Assembly: GCA_030407315.1 (NCBI GenBank)
Contig: JALQPE010001834.1
Span: 1 to 63,701 of the forward strand
DNA: 63,701 nt
From: Asparagopsis taxiformis
Taxonomy: Eukaryota; Rhodophyta; Florideophyceae; Bonnemaisoniales; Bonnemaisoniaceae
Direction: 5' to 3'
A program made the position numbers and the translations under genes. Below are positions 19,791-31,132 of the stretch, in pieces. The notes beneath the pieces are model-generated. The model made no database searches. It saw only the letters and a program-made list of their open reading frames with translations, and was not told the DNA's origin. Position 1 is the stretch's first letter; every line of letters begins with the position of its first letter.

Positions 19791-21242
19791 TTCCATGTCG
19801 AGTTTTGACGCAAAAGGGAGGATTGCGAGCTGAACAGGGGAGACTGTGCCGTCCAGATGCGACCAATTTTATTTTTGTGGTGCTTTCGAGACTTGGAATG
19901 TAACGTGTTCGTAGTTTTGTGGGTAGTAGTTTTGTGCTCACTCCAGCTGACATCCCAACGGTGGAATTTAACCAAGAGTTCAATCATTTCCAACTGTTAC
20001 ATCACATTGCGTGCTGGCAACGTGTGCATGGAAGGACGAACGACTGCCTGGGACATGAATTTTCAATTAATTCATTTGTAATAATAAACTTTTTTATTTC
20101 CGAACTTCGTGGAATCTGAATGTGCTTTACAGCGGATATGCCACGGATCATGTAAGGAAAGCAAATGGATTCTCATATATATGATTATATGTTTATATTC
20201 GTTGTTCTCGATCCGGATCTCATTGTTCGGGGATTCAGAGACCATGGCTTGGGCCATACTCAATCTCACTGCCGGCGATGATTTCGAGTATGCACAGCAA
20301 GACTTAAGCGGACGCTGAAAGCTGTCCGGTCGATGCCGCAGGCTCCACTCCGCCCTCATCACCGACTGAGATTCTTTGACCGCCTTTGCTTTGTACGTGT
20401 GCGAATCTTGACCAAGATTCGCGCACGTACCTTCGTTCCATCCTCTACCCTCGAGGGTATGCATTGAGGTAAGCGTGGGTTTTGAGTTTGACTATTTCCG
20501 TTGATGCGATATTTTTCATTGGAAGCCTGTTGACTCATGGTGTGTATTGAGCGGAGGATGGAAGAGAGGTACGTGAAGTTTTGAAAGTGTGCTGCGAGGG
20601 AAGGTTGGTTTTGAGTCTGACTGTTGTAGTTGATTCCGATGTTTTGTAGATGATGCAGGAATGTTGATGACGGAAGGTAAGTTTCATTGAGTGCCAAGAT
20701 GTGGTTTGCGAAGGTATGGACTGCTGACTATGATTATTATTCATTGCAAGGTTTTTGGATCATGGTTTGTATTTTGTGTAGGATGGATGAGAGGTAAGTA
20801 AGGAAGTTTCTAGGATATCTGTCGTGGTAAGCGTTGGTTTTCAATCTGACTGTTGTGGTTGATTCTGATGTTGTGTATGTGATGCAGGAGTGGTGAAGCA
20901 GGAACGGCAGGACTCAAGGAGAGTGAAGAAGGGGTCTAGGAAGATGGGGAATGAAGCTGTGAGGTGTTTCTGGTATGTGTATATTTTCGGGCATACGATA
21001 GAAGTGAGAGAGGGTTTCAAGTGGTGTAAGATTTTGCTGACCATGTTCGTGTTTGATGTCTTTATGATTTAATGCGCTGGGGTGGTGTCGAGGAAAGCGG
21101 GATGGAATTGGGAAGGAGCGGATTTTTTGTAATCAAGGTCGTGAGGGTTCTTGAAGTATGTGCGGATGGTGGTGCATGGCGTTCGGATGGTAGGGAGAAC
21201 GCGATAGTGAGGGAGATGGGTGATCGACGATATGCTGACAGG
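19791..21242. other. No supported gene; degenerate tandem duplication and a hairpin
   Basis: Between about 20,464 and 20,900 a block is duplicated with a period near 227 bp (for example GACTGTTGTAGTTGATTC near 20,620 and its variant near 20,850). Each copy carries donor-like AG/GTAAGT-type and acceptor-like ATGCAG/GA sequences. A spliced transcript is possible, but I cannot define exons. Confidence 0.4.
20393..20430. repeat. Hairpin with 17-bp stem
   Basis: Arms 20393-20409 and 20414-20430 pair at 16 of 17 positions around a 4-nt loop (GACC). No run of T follows, so it is not a Pol III-type terminator. Function unknown. Confidence 0.7.
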
Positions 21243-21410
21243 TATTTTGTATTCTGGCTGGATACGTATTTCATATTCTGGCTGGATACATATTCCGTAT
21301 TCTGACTGGATACATATTCCGTATTCTGGCTGGATACGTATTTCCTATTCTAACCGGGTATTTATTTCCTATTCTGACCAGATATGTATTTCCTATTCTA
21401 GAGAGACGTA
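21243..21410. repeat. 24-bp minisatellite, about 7 copies
   Basis: Repeats of the form TATTCTGGCTGGATACGTAT plus four bases are seen. Later copies diverge (TAACCGGG, TGACCAGA). The 24-bp period encodes an 8-residue repeat in one frame, but no gene surrounds it. Confidence 0.85.
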
Positions 21411-21522
21411 TTGTATACGAGCAGTTTCGTAAATGAGAGAGTAAAATACGGTCCGATATGGGCCCTGAATTTACCATCCGCTGTAATTTCTTCCCTCCCG
21501 GTTTTCGCTGATATATTGTATA

Positions 21523-21740
21523 CTGGATGTCGGGTCCTAGTATTCCGCCATATGTACTAGAGAAAGTGGATGTTGGGTCCTAGTATTCCGCCAAACGTAC
21601 TAGAGAAAGTGGATGTCGGGTCCTAGTATTCCGCCAAACGTACTAGAGAAAGTGGATGTCGGGTCCTAGTATTCCGCCATATGTACTAGAGAAAGTGGAT
21701 GTCGGGCCCTAGTATTCCGCCATATGTACTAGAGAAAGTG
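21523..21740. repeat. 43-bp minisatellite, 5 copies
   Basis: Five near-identical units contain GTCGGGTCCTAGTATTCCGC followed by a variable CATATG or AAACG and TACTAGAGAAAGTG. They lie exactly at the transition from moderate to very GC-rich sequence. Confidence 0.9.
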
Positions 21741-21786
21741 GACGTCCGCATCCAAAAAATTTTTATTTTTTTGGACGCGGACGTTC
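21740..21786. repeat. Inverted repeat at the edge of the GC-rich block
   Basis: Arms of 20 bp (21740-21759 and 21767-21786) pair at 18 positions around an A/T core. The motif GGACGTCCGCGTCC recurs at 21837-21850. It may be the end of a mobile element. Confidence 0.65.
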
Positions 21787-23819
21787 ATTTGTTCTAGTAA
21801 ATCTCGGGGCCGACTAGGACCCGTACTAGAGAGACTGGACGTCCGCGTCCACTTCCGAAAACACAGACGTACGTCCGTGGAGGCACGAGCGCCAACGAAA
21901 GATTGGACGACGAGTCCACGCGCGGACGATTCACATGATGTGAAGAGCCACGACTGGCTCGACAGTGTTGACCGTCCCACGGGCAAAGGTGACGACACCA
22001 CGGGCCACGGACGGACAACACGTCAGATTTTTCGCGCGAAAAATTATGAGTGGGCCAGCGGGCCATGGACGCACGGTACGAAAAATCGGGCCGATTACAG
22101 TGCGCTAACCTAGCCAAATCTCGGGACACGCGTGCCCCGAAAATTTCGTAATTTTGGCATGTCACGTGAGCCATCGTACGTCCCCGTGGACGGCCGCTGA
22201 CAACGAGTCGCATCGACCAACGAGGTCAACGCCAACAGCTCGCGAGCTAACGGCAACGTGACGCCGGAAGGCGGAGAAACGACGTAGGACGGACGCGTCC
22301 CCAACGAAGATGGCAACGGCCTCATTACGAAACTTCCCGCACGAAGCGGAACGAAGCTATACGTTAGCCGACGAATTAGACCAACGGGTCTCAGCGCACG
22401 AAGCGCGCGAATAAAGCGTGCGAACGACGAGCCAACGAGACCGCGACAACGGACGGCGAACCGTATCGCCATCGTGAGGCACGACGCCGAACACGGTAGC
22501 CACGTACGGCAACCACGGAACGACACAACGGTGTCCTGCCACGCGGGCACAACGAATGACGCGCGAAAGCGAAAAGCCCGCCGGCTAGTCGAAACGCACG
22601 AGCAAACCCGAAAGGGGTTGACCACGTACGGTCACGAAGACTAAGACGCGCACGTCCGCGTCGCAACCGTAAAGCTAACGAAGCTTCAACCCCGTACGCA
22701 TTCGAAGGCGCACGCGCCACCGGCCACGTCGGCCAGGAGACGAGCGAGGTACGCGGACGACGCTAACGATAACGACGTACACTACGGGCCGAACGCACGA
22801 AACGAAATACGAATACGCAACGGCGTACAAGCTGGTAGCCAACGTAAACGGAACAGCTGAAGGCAACGAGCCGACGAAAGGCTGGCTCACGTAGCAGCCT
22901 CAAACGCCCGCGGGCATGCGAAACGACTTCGTCAATCGCGTCCCCGTCGGGTTCGCAAGTCGAATAAACGAAATTACGCAACGGCGTAGAGGGCGAGCAT
23001 TACGTATGCCCAGGTGCACGTCGCACCACACAACGGATGAGCTAACGAAACGCTCCTCGGACGCCGCGGCGAACGACGCCACCACGCGAAGCGGACTAGC
23101 GCAACGATTGCGCCACCGGCTAACGTGAAGCCGCGGGAACGTGAAGCGCGACGGCGCTAATTACGTCAACGGCTATACGAAAAGCCAAGCCTGCCGGCAA
23201 AGACGTTGTCAACGGAACCACGACGCACCACGACGCACCGCCGCGTACACGCAACGGCGTGAAAAGTCAAGCCAACTCACGCGCGAGTCGGCCCGACGTT
23301 TGGCGAATTTTCCGTCCAGCTCATCGGAGCAAATTAAAATTGGCACCGACGAGCTACGTGCCAAAGAGCTCGAACGCTCAACGTAATTCGACACCCGACG
23401 GGGTTATCCGAACGAGAAACGACGGCGGAAACGATTTTAGAGTTAGTTACTAAATGATACGCACGCCAACGGGCTCTACGATCGAGGTTAACGTACCACT
23501 CGCAGTGAAAAGCCGCCGCTACGCGCCGCCGCTTTGCCGAATAGTTGCGTGTGTTACGAACTTGCCAACGGGCACGCGCCGCCGCGAACTCGGAGCACGG
23601 GCTACGTAAGCCATACGACACCCGACGGGGTAGACGCCACAACAAAAAAAATTGTGGGGAGGGGCTTAACGCTAACCCCCTCCCCCGCTGCAGACGACCT
23701 GCCAAACGCGAATTACGAAGCTCAACGGAGCCATGCGATTACGCAAAGAAACAAAACGAAGTTTACGAAGTAGCACGATGCTAGAGCCGACGTGGCCTAC
23801 GAACTAACCAAGGAACGAC
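21787..23819. other. GC- and CpG-rich non-coding stretch, probably retroelement UTR/LTR
   Basis: No frame looks like a real protein on either strand; all long frames are Arg/Ala/Ser-rich shadows. A purine/pyrimidine tract near 23,650-23,690 (GTGGGGAGGGG, then CCCCCTCCCCC) could be a polypurine tract for the minus-strand gene to the right. I could not find a matching long direct repeat on the other side. Confidence 0.35.
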
Positions 23820-26048
23820 CTAGTAGCGACGAGAACGCTTGCCCGCAGGGTCATACGGACCAAGGCCTTCGCCGCGGCTATCGTGGCTGCGGCTGCGACT
23901 GGGCTGAACGAAGCCCGGCGCGTACGGATCGACGGTCTGCGTGACCACGGGGGCTCGCTCGCGACGCGACGCGGGATCCCTAGCGTAAGGAATCGCAGTC
24001 CCGTGACTGCGCGTATCCGAAGGGCGCGCCGAAGCGGGGTCGCGTGGCAGGTACGCCGCTGCGTGACCATACCCGACGGGGTCGCCGAAGCCGCCGCCAC
24101 TCGCGTAACCGTAAGGTTCATTACGAACGCCAATGGGCGGCGCGTAACTACGAGTCGCCGCGGCGAGACGCTCGGAAATCGCGCGTTCCGTTGCCAAGCG
24201 GGCAGTCAGGTCCAACGTCTGGGCCCTGAACTCTTCGGCTGCGCGAGCCACGGACGAGATGAGGGAACGAATAACCCAGCCCTCCGCACGAGGCGGAGCG
24301 GCCATCGACGTACCGAGAAGCCGACGGGCATCCTCATCGGAGACGCGGTCGTCCAGGCTCACGAAGCGTGGCGCGCGCTCGGCCGGCGTGGCCACATCCG
24401 GACGACTGACGCGGGCAACGTTTCCCCCTCCCGTCGCCTCGCGTGGCACGATCTCTCGAGGATCCGGCGCACGCGGCGCTTCGTTTTGATGGCCACGACG
24501 GCCAGAACGCGTCCCACGGGGGCGCTCGTTGCCCCCGGGGCCGCCGAAATAACCGGTACGATTGCCACGACGGCGTTCGGAACGGGAAGCGACCCGCGGC
24601 ACGTAAGCCCCATCGCTACGCACGGAGACGAACTCCTGGTTATCGCCGCTTGCGTAATCGGGACGTATAACCCGATACTCCGGCCCCAACGCAAGGGCGC
24701 CGCGAGCCTCAGCCAACGCGCTGGTAACGGAGACGAACGTGTCGGAACCGTCCACCGGGATTGCACGAAGCATCTCGTAGTCGGCCAGGAAGTCCAACGT
24801 GGACTCCGGCAGCAGGCACGCGCGCCCGAACACACGACGTTCCACAAACAGCGAGCATGCGAGCATCGCTGCGTGTTCGATATCCACGGCCATGAGGAAA
24901 CGTTCCTTCACGGGGGCAGGCGCGTCCTTCACGGCATCGGTAAAGTAGTGCACCACGCGTGGTAGCAACGTGGACGACCCACGGGGGTACGGAAACTCCT
25001 CTACTACTTCCGGCAACGGCGGGAAGTAGAGCTCGCTCGGGACGACCCAGGGAGCCGACGCGTGCGACACGCGGTAGTCGTCCGCGTTCACGTGACGGAG
25101 CGCGAAATGGTCGTCGTACGACACTACGCTCTTGGAGATGACGCTCAACGAAAGAGCAGTCTTCCATTCGGCACGTTGCCTTTCGGAAAGTGTCCGCGGA
25201 CATACGAAGACGGACGCCACCGAGATGAACGGCGGTTCCTCGGGCGTCCCCTTCCACAGGAAGGCGTCCATACGATCGACGTAGATCGCGTCGTTGACGT
25301 CACGCAACCACGAGCGGTCGCAACGTATCGACGCCGGGATCTCGTAACGTTCCGATCCCGGTGGCCCGTTGGCGAAACGACGCCCGGCTGCCCGCCCCCA
25401 CGTATCCTCGGCGGAACGCATATAGTCGACGACCGCGCGGGCGTCCAGACGATCTCTGGCCAACGTGGCGAGATCGTCATCCGTGATACCCACGCGGGGC
25501 AACGCAGCCCACGCGTGGGTCAGGACGCCTACGTTTAGCGCCGCACCGCCAAGTGAGGCGGTGCCGACTGTCCCAACGGGGTCACCACCCTCCGGCGAGG
25601 GATCCTGGCGAGGGGAACGCGGCGAGCCATCACGACGAGGCACGCCCGTGCGGGCCGCCGCCACAGCACGACGCGAACGAGCGGCCGCTGCCATCGCGGC
25701 TACACCCATCGACGGGGCCGCAGCATCCGGAATGATGGGTGACGAATTCCCCGAGTCGGACGCCGTTGCGTCATCATCACGTGGGGCAACGGCCCTAGCA
25801 GCCTCGGCAGGCGTCACGGAAGCCACCAGGCGAGACGGAGCCATCGGGCGAGACGAAGAGGCGACGGCCTGAGGAGCAACGGCTTCTCCCGCCCTAACGG
25901 ATGGGGCGGGGGCGACGGACGCTTCCGTCGCTGGCGCCGCACCGGCTCCGACGAGGGAGGGAGCACCCTGCGAAGGGTTCCTCGCTCCACCTCCAGCAGA
26001 GCCGGCGGGCCGCGGAGTGTTAGCATCGGTACTACGAGTCGTAACCAT
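23820..26048 (-). CDS. Large low-complexity-flanked protein, possibly Gag-like
   Basis: The minus-strand frame is open for about 768 codons. The first ATG is at 26048, giving about 742 residues. The first 190 residues are Ala/Pro/Ser-rich. A folded-looking central part of about 300 residues follows (it includes 'RFANGPPGSERYEIP' and 'VVHYFTDAVKDAPAPVKER'). An RGG-like segment comes next ('RRGNRTGYFGGPGG'), and the Tyr/Arg/Ser-rich tail ends in a basic cluster. No zinc knuckle, protease or reverse transcriptase motif was seen. The base composition matches the surrounding retroelements, and the RNA-binding-like tail fits a Gag or structural protein. I do not recognise the family. The frame is intact over 2.2 kb, unlike most neighbours. 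Confidence 0.5.
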   Translation of the reverse strand: MVTTRSTDANTPRPAGSAGGGARNPSQGAPSLVGAGAAPATEASVAPAPSVRAGEAVAPQAVASSSRPMAPSRLVASVTPAEAARAVAPRDDDATASDSGNSSPIIPDAAAPSMGVAAMAAAARSRRAVAAARTGVPRRDGSPRSPRQDPSPEGGDPVGTVGTASLGGAALNVGVLTHAWAALPRVGITDDDLATLARDRLDARAVVDYMRSAEDTWGRAAGRRFANGPPGSERYEIPASIRCDRSWLRDVNDAIYVDRMDAFLWKGTPEEPPFISVASVFVCPRTLSERQRAEWKTALSLSVISKSVVSYDDHFALRHVNADDYRVSHASAPWVVPSELYFPPLPEVVEEFPYPRGSSTLLPRVVHYFTDAVKDAPAPVKERFLMAVDIEHAAMLACSLFVERRVFGRACLLPESTLDFLADYEMLRAIPVDGSDTFVSVTSALAEARGALALGPEYRVIRPDYASGDNQEFVSVRSDGAYVPRVASRSERRRGNRTGYFGGPGGNERPRGTRSGRRGHQNEAPRAPDPREIVPREATGGGNVARVSRPDVATPAERAPRFVSLDDRVSDEDARRLLGTSMAAPPRAEGWVIRSLISSVARAAEEFRAQTLDLTARLATERAISERLAAATRSYAPPIGVRNEPYGYASGGGFGDPVGYGHAAAYLPRDPASARPSDTRSHGTAIPYARDPASRRERAPVVTQTVDPYAPGFVQPSRSRSHDSRGEGLGPYDPAGKRSRRY

Positions 26049-27284
26049 CGTGGTTACGCTGTACACGATAATTACGACGAGTGCAACGAGCACGACGACG
26101 AGAGCCACGCGGGCTAGACGAAACAAGAGAACGAAAGGAACGGAGGTAGTAGTACCCAGCGGGGGAAAAGGTAAGGGAGAACGAAAGGCAACGGCCTGGA
26201 TGACGATGGTGAGAGGAAGGGTGAGCGACGATCGCTATCACGTTAAGCCGCGGCTTCAATAACCTTCGGACGACCGTTGTCGTAATGCCCGCTGGCAGAT
26301 TCACGAAAGGGCCGCGGCCTGCGCACGTATCGCGCTGAATTGAAGCACACCCGCGTTGTGGAATTGGACACTGCATTCGTTGCAGGGAAACGCCTAAGCG
26401 AGGCATTGACGAACGATGCCAACGGGCGGGCCTCGATGATTACGAAAGAGCCGGAGCGCACGCGCGCGCTCCGGCGCCGTGGCGATTCGATCAGCCAACC
26501 GGGCCGCGTACGTTTAAACGAGATTTTTCGGGACAACTGCCACGTCCGCAGTTGTACCCGAAAAGGCGCCATGGCCCCGTGTCTCAGGCGCGTCCTGACG
26601 GGCCTCGCGTGGCCGGGACGTCCACGTGTGGGGGTGGGGCTGTGTAGTATACGTGGCAATTCCGAAATTGCAAATATTTACGTTTTCCGCGGAATTCGAA
26701 TTTCGGCGGACACGACCGGCGACAGCAATGCACGAACATTGCTGGCGCATGCGCGCGCGCAACCGGCACACGTGTGCAACGAACGTACTGGCAACGGCCA
26801 AAGGACCAACGGGTCCCCTCGTGTGACCCACAAGGTCCTTTCCCAATCGGGGACGTTACGAACAGTGTTTACACTGTAAAGCGATGCCATCGTGGCCATA
26901 TAGGTATTGGCATCGTGCCGGGAGGGAAAGGGGACAATACATCGAACGAGCAACGGCTCTAGTCTACGACTGACTTCTACGTTTTACGTTTACGTTTTGC
27001 CTAGCGAGGCTTCGTCTCCGTCGAGTTGCGTACTCCCTACCCATCGCCGCACGTAAGGCTGATTGCGTGTAGTGCCTCCGGGCTTGGTTGAGAGCGCCTC
27101 CGGTGACGTACCACCTCGTTTGCTAACGTAATCCTCGCGTGGATTGTTGCGTCGTGACGCTCGTGTCTACTCGCTAACCACTCTACCTTCTACCGTTCTA
27201 ACAATACAGTCAAACACCAGCGGGTGGACTGCTCGTTTCGTTTCGTAAGGACAGCGTGTCCACTAGCTCGTACCAGCTACTTCG
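26049..27284. other. GC-rich non-coding stretch between two minus-strand retroelement genes
   Basis: No supported gene. It has to contain the 5' region of the 23.8-26.0 kb gene and whatever remains of the 3' region of the chromovirus copy to the right. No direct repeat of that element's 5' LTR was recognised here. Confidence 0.3.
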
Positions 27285-28593
27285 TCAACGAACTATCGTT
27301 CCACACGCGCGGGGCGGCTTCTTCGGGTTCGCGATGCGCGCGCTCGTGCGGCTAGGCGGGGTTATTCGCGGTGCGTTGGCGCGTGTCTCCGTGGGGCCTG
27401 GGCTTTGCGTTGGGCGCTCTCGGCGTTCGCGCGATGTCGCGGGGTCGACGCCAGTGTCGCTCGCAGCGGCGCTAGACGCGGGCCGCCACAGGTCGCGGCG
27501 AAAGCGGGCTATGATGGACGCGGGCAACGAAGCTTTGGGCTCCCACGTATCATCGCAGTAACCCTTCCAACGCACACGGAATACGGGTGCACTGGCATCG
27601 TTGATGCCCTTGGCCGTTAACTTGTCCATCATGAACTCGCGCGTCCCATACCCAGCTTCCGGATCAATCTTGCGTGCGTCGTCGAGTACGCGTTAATCCT
27701 GTCGCGCCACGTCGTTTGCGTTTTCCGCGTCGGTACTGCCTTCTTCGTCGTTTAGCGTAGCAGGCGCGTGCGTCGCGTTGCGTGGTGCTAAGCGAATGCG
27801 GTCGGAGCTGACGAATTCGGGCACACAGTCGATTATGATTTCGTACGTGTACCCGCGGCAGCCTGTAACCGGGAAAGGGCCCGACGCAGGGTATTCTAAC
27901 TTCGATGCGCGCGCTCCGTCGGCGCGCTTTGCTCGCGTCGTCTCTCCCGCTCGTTGCGTAGCGTCGTTCGTAAGAGGTATTCCTCCCAATGCGGCGTCGC
28001 GTTCGCAATTCCGTTAGTTTCGCGCGGGTCCGGCTGGTTCGTAGCGTTGCGTCGCGTCGTCGGGCGGTCGGTCTTGCGGGTTCGGCGCTTCCAGTGCGAT
28101 TTGTAGGCAAACCACGGGGTTGGGTACAGCGGTACCCATCTTCTTTCCTTTACGGAATACCTGTAGGGGTTACCAGTGTTTCGCATCTGTAAACGGAAGG
28201 GTACGTTGCTCCGAACCTGCGTTTCTCCATTAGTTAGACGGAGTAACTTCTGCGCATATAGGTTCGTCGCGGGCACCGTAATGCAGCGCCCTTCAGCGGT
28301 CGCAGTAACGTTGATAATCGCGCAGCGCAGCGTCGACGGCGTAGCGTGGTGCTTCCAATCGGCACCTAATACGTTCTCGCGAATGAGGCTCGGGCCCGCG
28401 CCGGTATCAAGCACAGCGGTCACCGCGGTGGCCGTGCGTAGATTATATCCGACGCGAATCTCGAGTTTGTAGTTCGCGGTAGGGGTCTGAAACAGGACCA
28501 CTATTTCGGGTGGTAACGGAGGCGGTTTTGCGCGCGGCGGTTGCGTCATCGCGCGTCGCGTGTCCGTTGAGTGGAGAGGAGTCGGCCCACCCG
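27285..28593 (-). pseudogene. pol: pol remnant of the left chromovirus copy
   Basis: It retains the aspartic protease active site ('VLDTGAGPSLI') and the protease/RT linker. It then joins directly to the integrase C-terminal part ('FPVTGCRGYTYEIII') and a chromodomain-like end ('VFRVRWKGYCDDTWEP'). RT, RNase H and the DDE core are deleted. Frames are broken in the join region. It cannot encode an active polyprotein. Confidence 0.8.
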
Positions 28594-28618
28594 CTACGAC
28601 TCCTCGTAGGCGTTTCCC
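28576..28618 (-). promoter_or_regulatory. -1 ribosomal frameshift signal (left copy)
   Basis: On the minus strand the slippery heptamer GGGAAAC (28618-28612) is followed by a 6-nt spacer. A perfect 9-bp stem comes next (GAGGAGTCG at 28605-28597 with CGACTCCTC at 28584-28576) around a 12-nt loop that begins with the gag TAG stop. Compared with the right copy one base pair changed from C-G to T-A on both sides of the stem, which is direct evidence that pairing is selected. Confidence 0.85.
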
Positions 28619-30543
28619 GGGTCTTCTGCGAAGCGAACCGAGTGGGGCGTGAGCTGCTCGCCGTCGTGCGCGTTCGCTTTCGCGCTCGCGTGCGTCATCG
28701 TCCGCGGAAACTTCGAAAACCTGAACGTTGCGCTGCAGGTTCAGTTCTTCGGGCGTCAGGCGTGGCTATGCATCTCGCGAATCGCGGCCTGTTGCTCGGA
28801 TGAGAGCAGCGGGCAATTCACCATGGGGTGCCCGAACTTTCGGCATATCAGACATCGGAACGCCGCTGTGCGAGACGTGTCGGCCGGTGCCGTCTGCCTC
28901 ACGATAGGCGGTGGGTAAGTTGCGCGCGGTATGTGCGCCGTGTACGGTCCCGCGCGTTCGCGTTCTCTGTCGTCGTTATGCGCAAAGCTGCGCGAGCGGT
29001 CGGCGGGAGAGGCGTCGCAAGAGCGTGGCGTGCGATAATTCGACGAAGGGGTGCCAAGCGAGGTTGGACTTCGCATGGGGCTCGGGGTCGAGAACTTCCG
29101 TTCGCGCGGAGCGTGCGGCGTCGCGGCGGAGGTTGAGACGTTTGGCGATGAGAGGCCTGATGGCGGGGTATGCCCCACGGTCAGCGCCTGCAGCGTCGGT
29201 GTCTCGTCCTCTTCCACGTAGAGCGCAGGAGTTCGCCGTAATAGCGGTCGCGCGCTCGTCGTCGGCGTCATCGCTCGGTGCGTGTCCCCGTGGCTCTGCG
29301 CCATAGAGACTAGCTCTCGAAAGGTGTATCGACGCGGGTCGCGAGACAGCGCGTCCCGCACGAGGTGTTGCGCATAGGGTCATAGACCATCGACGAAAAT
29401 AGAAACAAGCGTTCCCTCGCTAAACGCATCGCCGCAGCGCAGCGCGCGGCGTCGTAGTCTCGTAGCGAATTGCGTCTCGGTTTCCTTCGGGTCTTGCGTT
29501 TGTTGCGCCACGTCACGATACGCTTGCGCGACGTCGCCTTCGCGCGCATAGGTTAGCAGGAGCCACTGAACGGCTTCCGCGTAGCACGTAATCGAGTCGA
29601 CGCCCGCGCGAGCTCCTCGGAACGTTCGTCCCACGTACGTTTGAAACGTGTCGCGCGCCTCGTCGGCCAGGAAATACTTGAGAATCGGCAACGCTGCGCC
29701 TTCAGATACGCCGGTGTCGTCGCATGCGCTCTTGAAATACTTCAGGAACGATAGCACGGCGATTCCGTCAGCGCCCGTGAAATTCTCCCCTTGCATCGAA
29801 TGGCGCACCATTTTCGCGGTGTTAGCCAGTTCGCTCGCAATTGCTCGGTTAAACGCGCGGTCCGTATTACGCAAGCGGTACGTGCGATATGAAAGCGCGC
29901 GCGTGAACAGCTCGTTCAACGGCTGGATCTCTACTAGCCCGGGATGCGCGGGTCCATTGTCGCTACCCGAATGCGGGTGGTCGTCGAATGACAGGTCCTG
30001 GCGCGCTAGTTCCAGCCATCCTTCGGGGTCCGCGTTGCGCGCGTAGTTCGTGGGGGTCGCGCGCGTTGCGGTTCGCGTTCGGTTTTCGCGCGCAGCGACG
30101 TTCGCGCGTTCAATATTGTGCTCCTCGCGGGAGTCCATCGTAGTGACGATTAGGTTGTGGACTTGCGCCCTCATCTGAGCCGTCAATCCACGTGATTGGC
30201 CTTTGATAGCGCGGTCCACCGCAGCTCGTACTTCAGCCTGGAGCATGCATTGGAACGTAGGGTCATCCACTACTTGTCGAACCAAGCTCGGAAGCGTTGC
30301 GGACGGCGTAGCGTGCACGTCGGAAACGCGGAACTCGGCCTCGCGCTTCGTTGCGGCACCGTCGTCGGAGGTTTGCGCGTCGTCGTCAATGCTCGCGAGC
30401 GCTTGCGTCGGTAGCGGCGGCCACGGGGAAGCGGTAGGGTCAGGGATATGTGAAGCGACCAGTGCGTCGACTGCGTGCGTTTGCGACGCGACTGGCGGCG
30501 GTTCGGTCGGCGCGTTCGATCGCTCGGGCGCGGATGGATCCAT
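28594..30543 (-). pseudogene. gag: gag of the left chromovirus copy
   Basis: An ATG at 30,543 starts a frame of 387 codons that covers the capsid-like domain ('FLKYFKSACDDTGVSEGA'). It stops at a TGA at 29,380-29,382, where the right copy has a sense codon. The same frame reopens to a CCHC zinc knuckle ('CLICRKFGHPMVNC') and ends at about 28,756 after a small deletion relative to the right copy. The final gag codons before the frameshift site are intact in a shifted frame. The first half is better preserved here than in the right copy. The product would be the nucleocapsid protein, but it cannot be made whole from this copy. Confidence 0.8.
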
Positions 30544-31132
30544 CGGCGCGGTTGCGTTCGATCGTCGCCTAGGGAAAAGGGAAAAAGGGATGATGGGGAA
30601 GGAGAAAGGGGAATTCGGCGCGCGTCAAAATCTCGCGTCGGCGCGTCGAAAAATTGGCAAGTAAAAAGGGAAGCGCTTCCCGAAAATTGTCTGCGTACCG
30701 GGCGCGCGTAGTAGGGGTGAGGGGGACGAGTTCGCTCGCAGGAGGGCTTCTTCCTCGCTCGGAACGCGCGAAGACGGGTCTCGATCGTCCGCGAACCCAG
30801 TATTTTCGGCACCGCCGAACCCGCGTTAGGGTTGCGAACTAGCGCGCGCACGCGCTGCGTCTTCGATCGCGTCGTTCCGCGCTGCGAACCGTCGTAGTAG
30901 AGATAGGGTAGTTATACAAACCAGAGAGGCTATAGCACTGCTTCTGGGATAGCGATACGCGCGCACGCGTCAATCGCCCTCGCTGTCGCGCACGACGAAC
31001 GGAGAAAGGGGAAATTAGAGTAAGCGATAGGTTTTGGCGTCCCGTGTTTTCCCCAAGCGGAGTTTCTGTCCTTCGCTGAGTTCGCACGTCGGTTCGCGCA
31101 ATTCTAGGTCGAGAGACCAGTTGTAGGACCAG

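Noticed and set aside
26950..27284. 3' LTR of the left chromovirus
   Set aside because: No resemblance to the left 5' LTR-like region was found in this stretch.
27664..28110. Minus-strand open frames here as separate host genes
   Set aside because: They are pieces of the deleted chromovirus pol (integrase C-terminal words are recognisable) and out-of-frame shadows of it.
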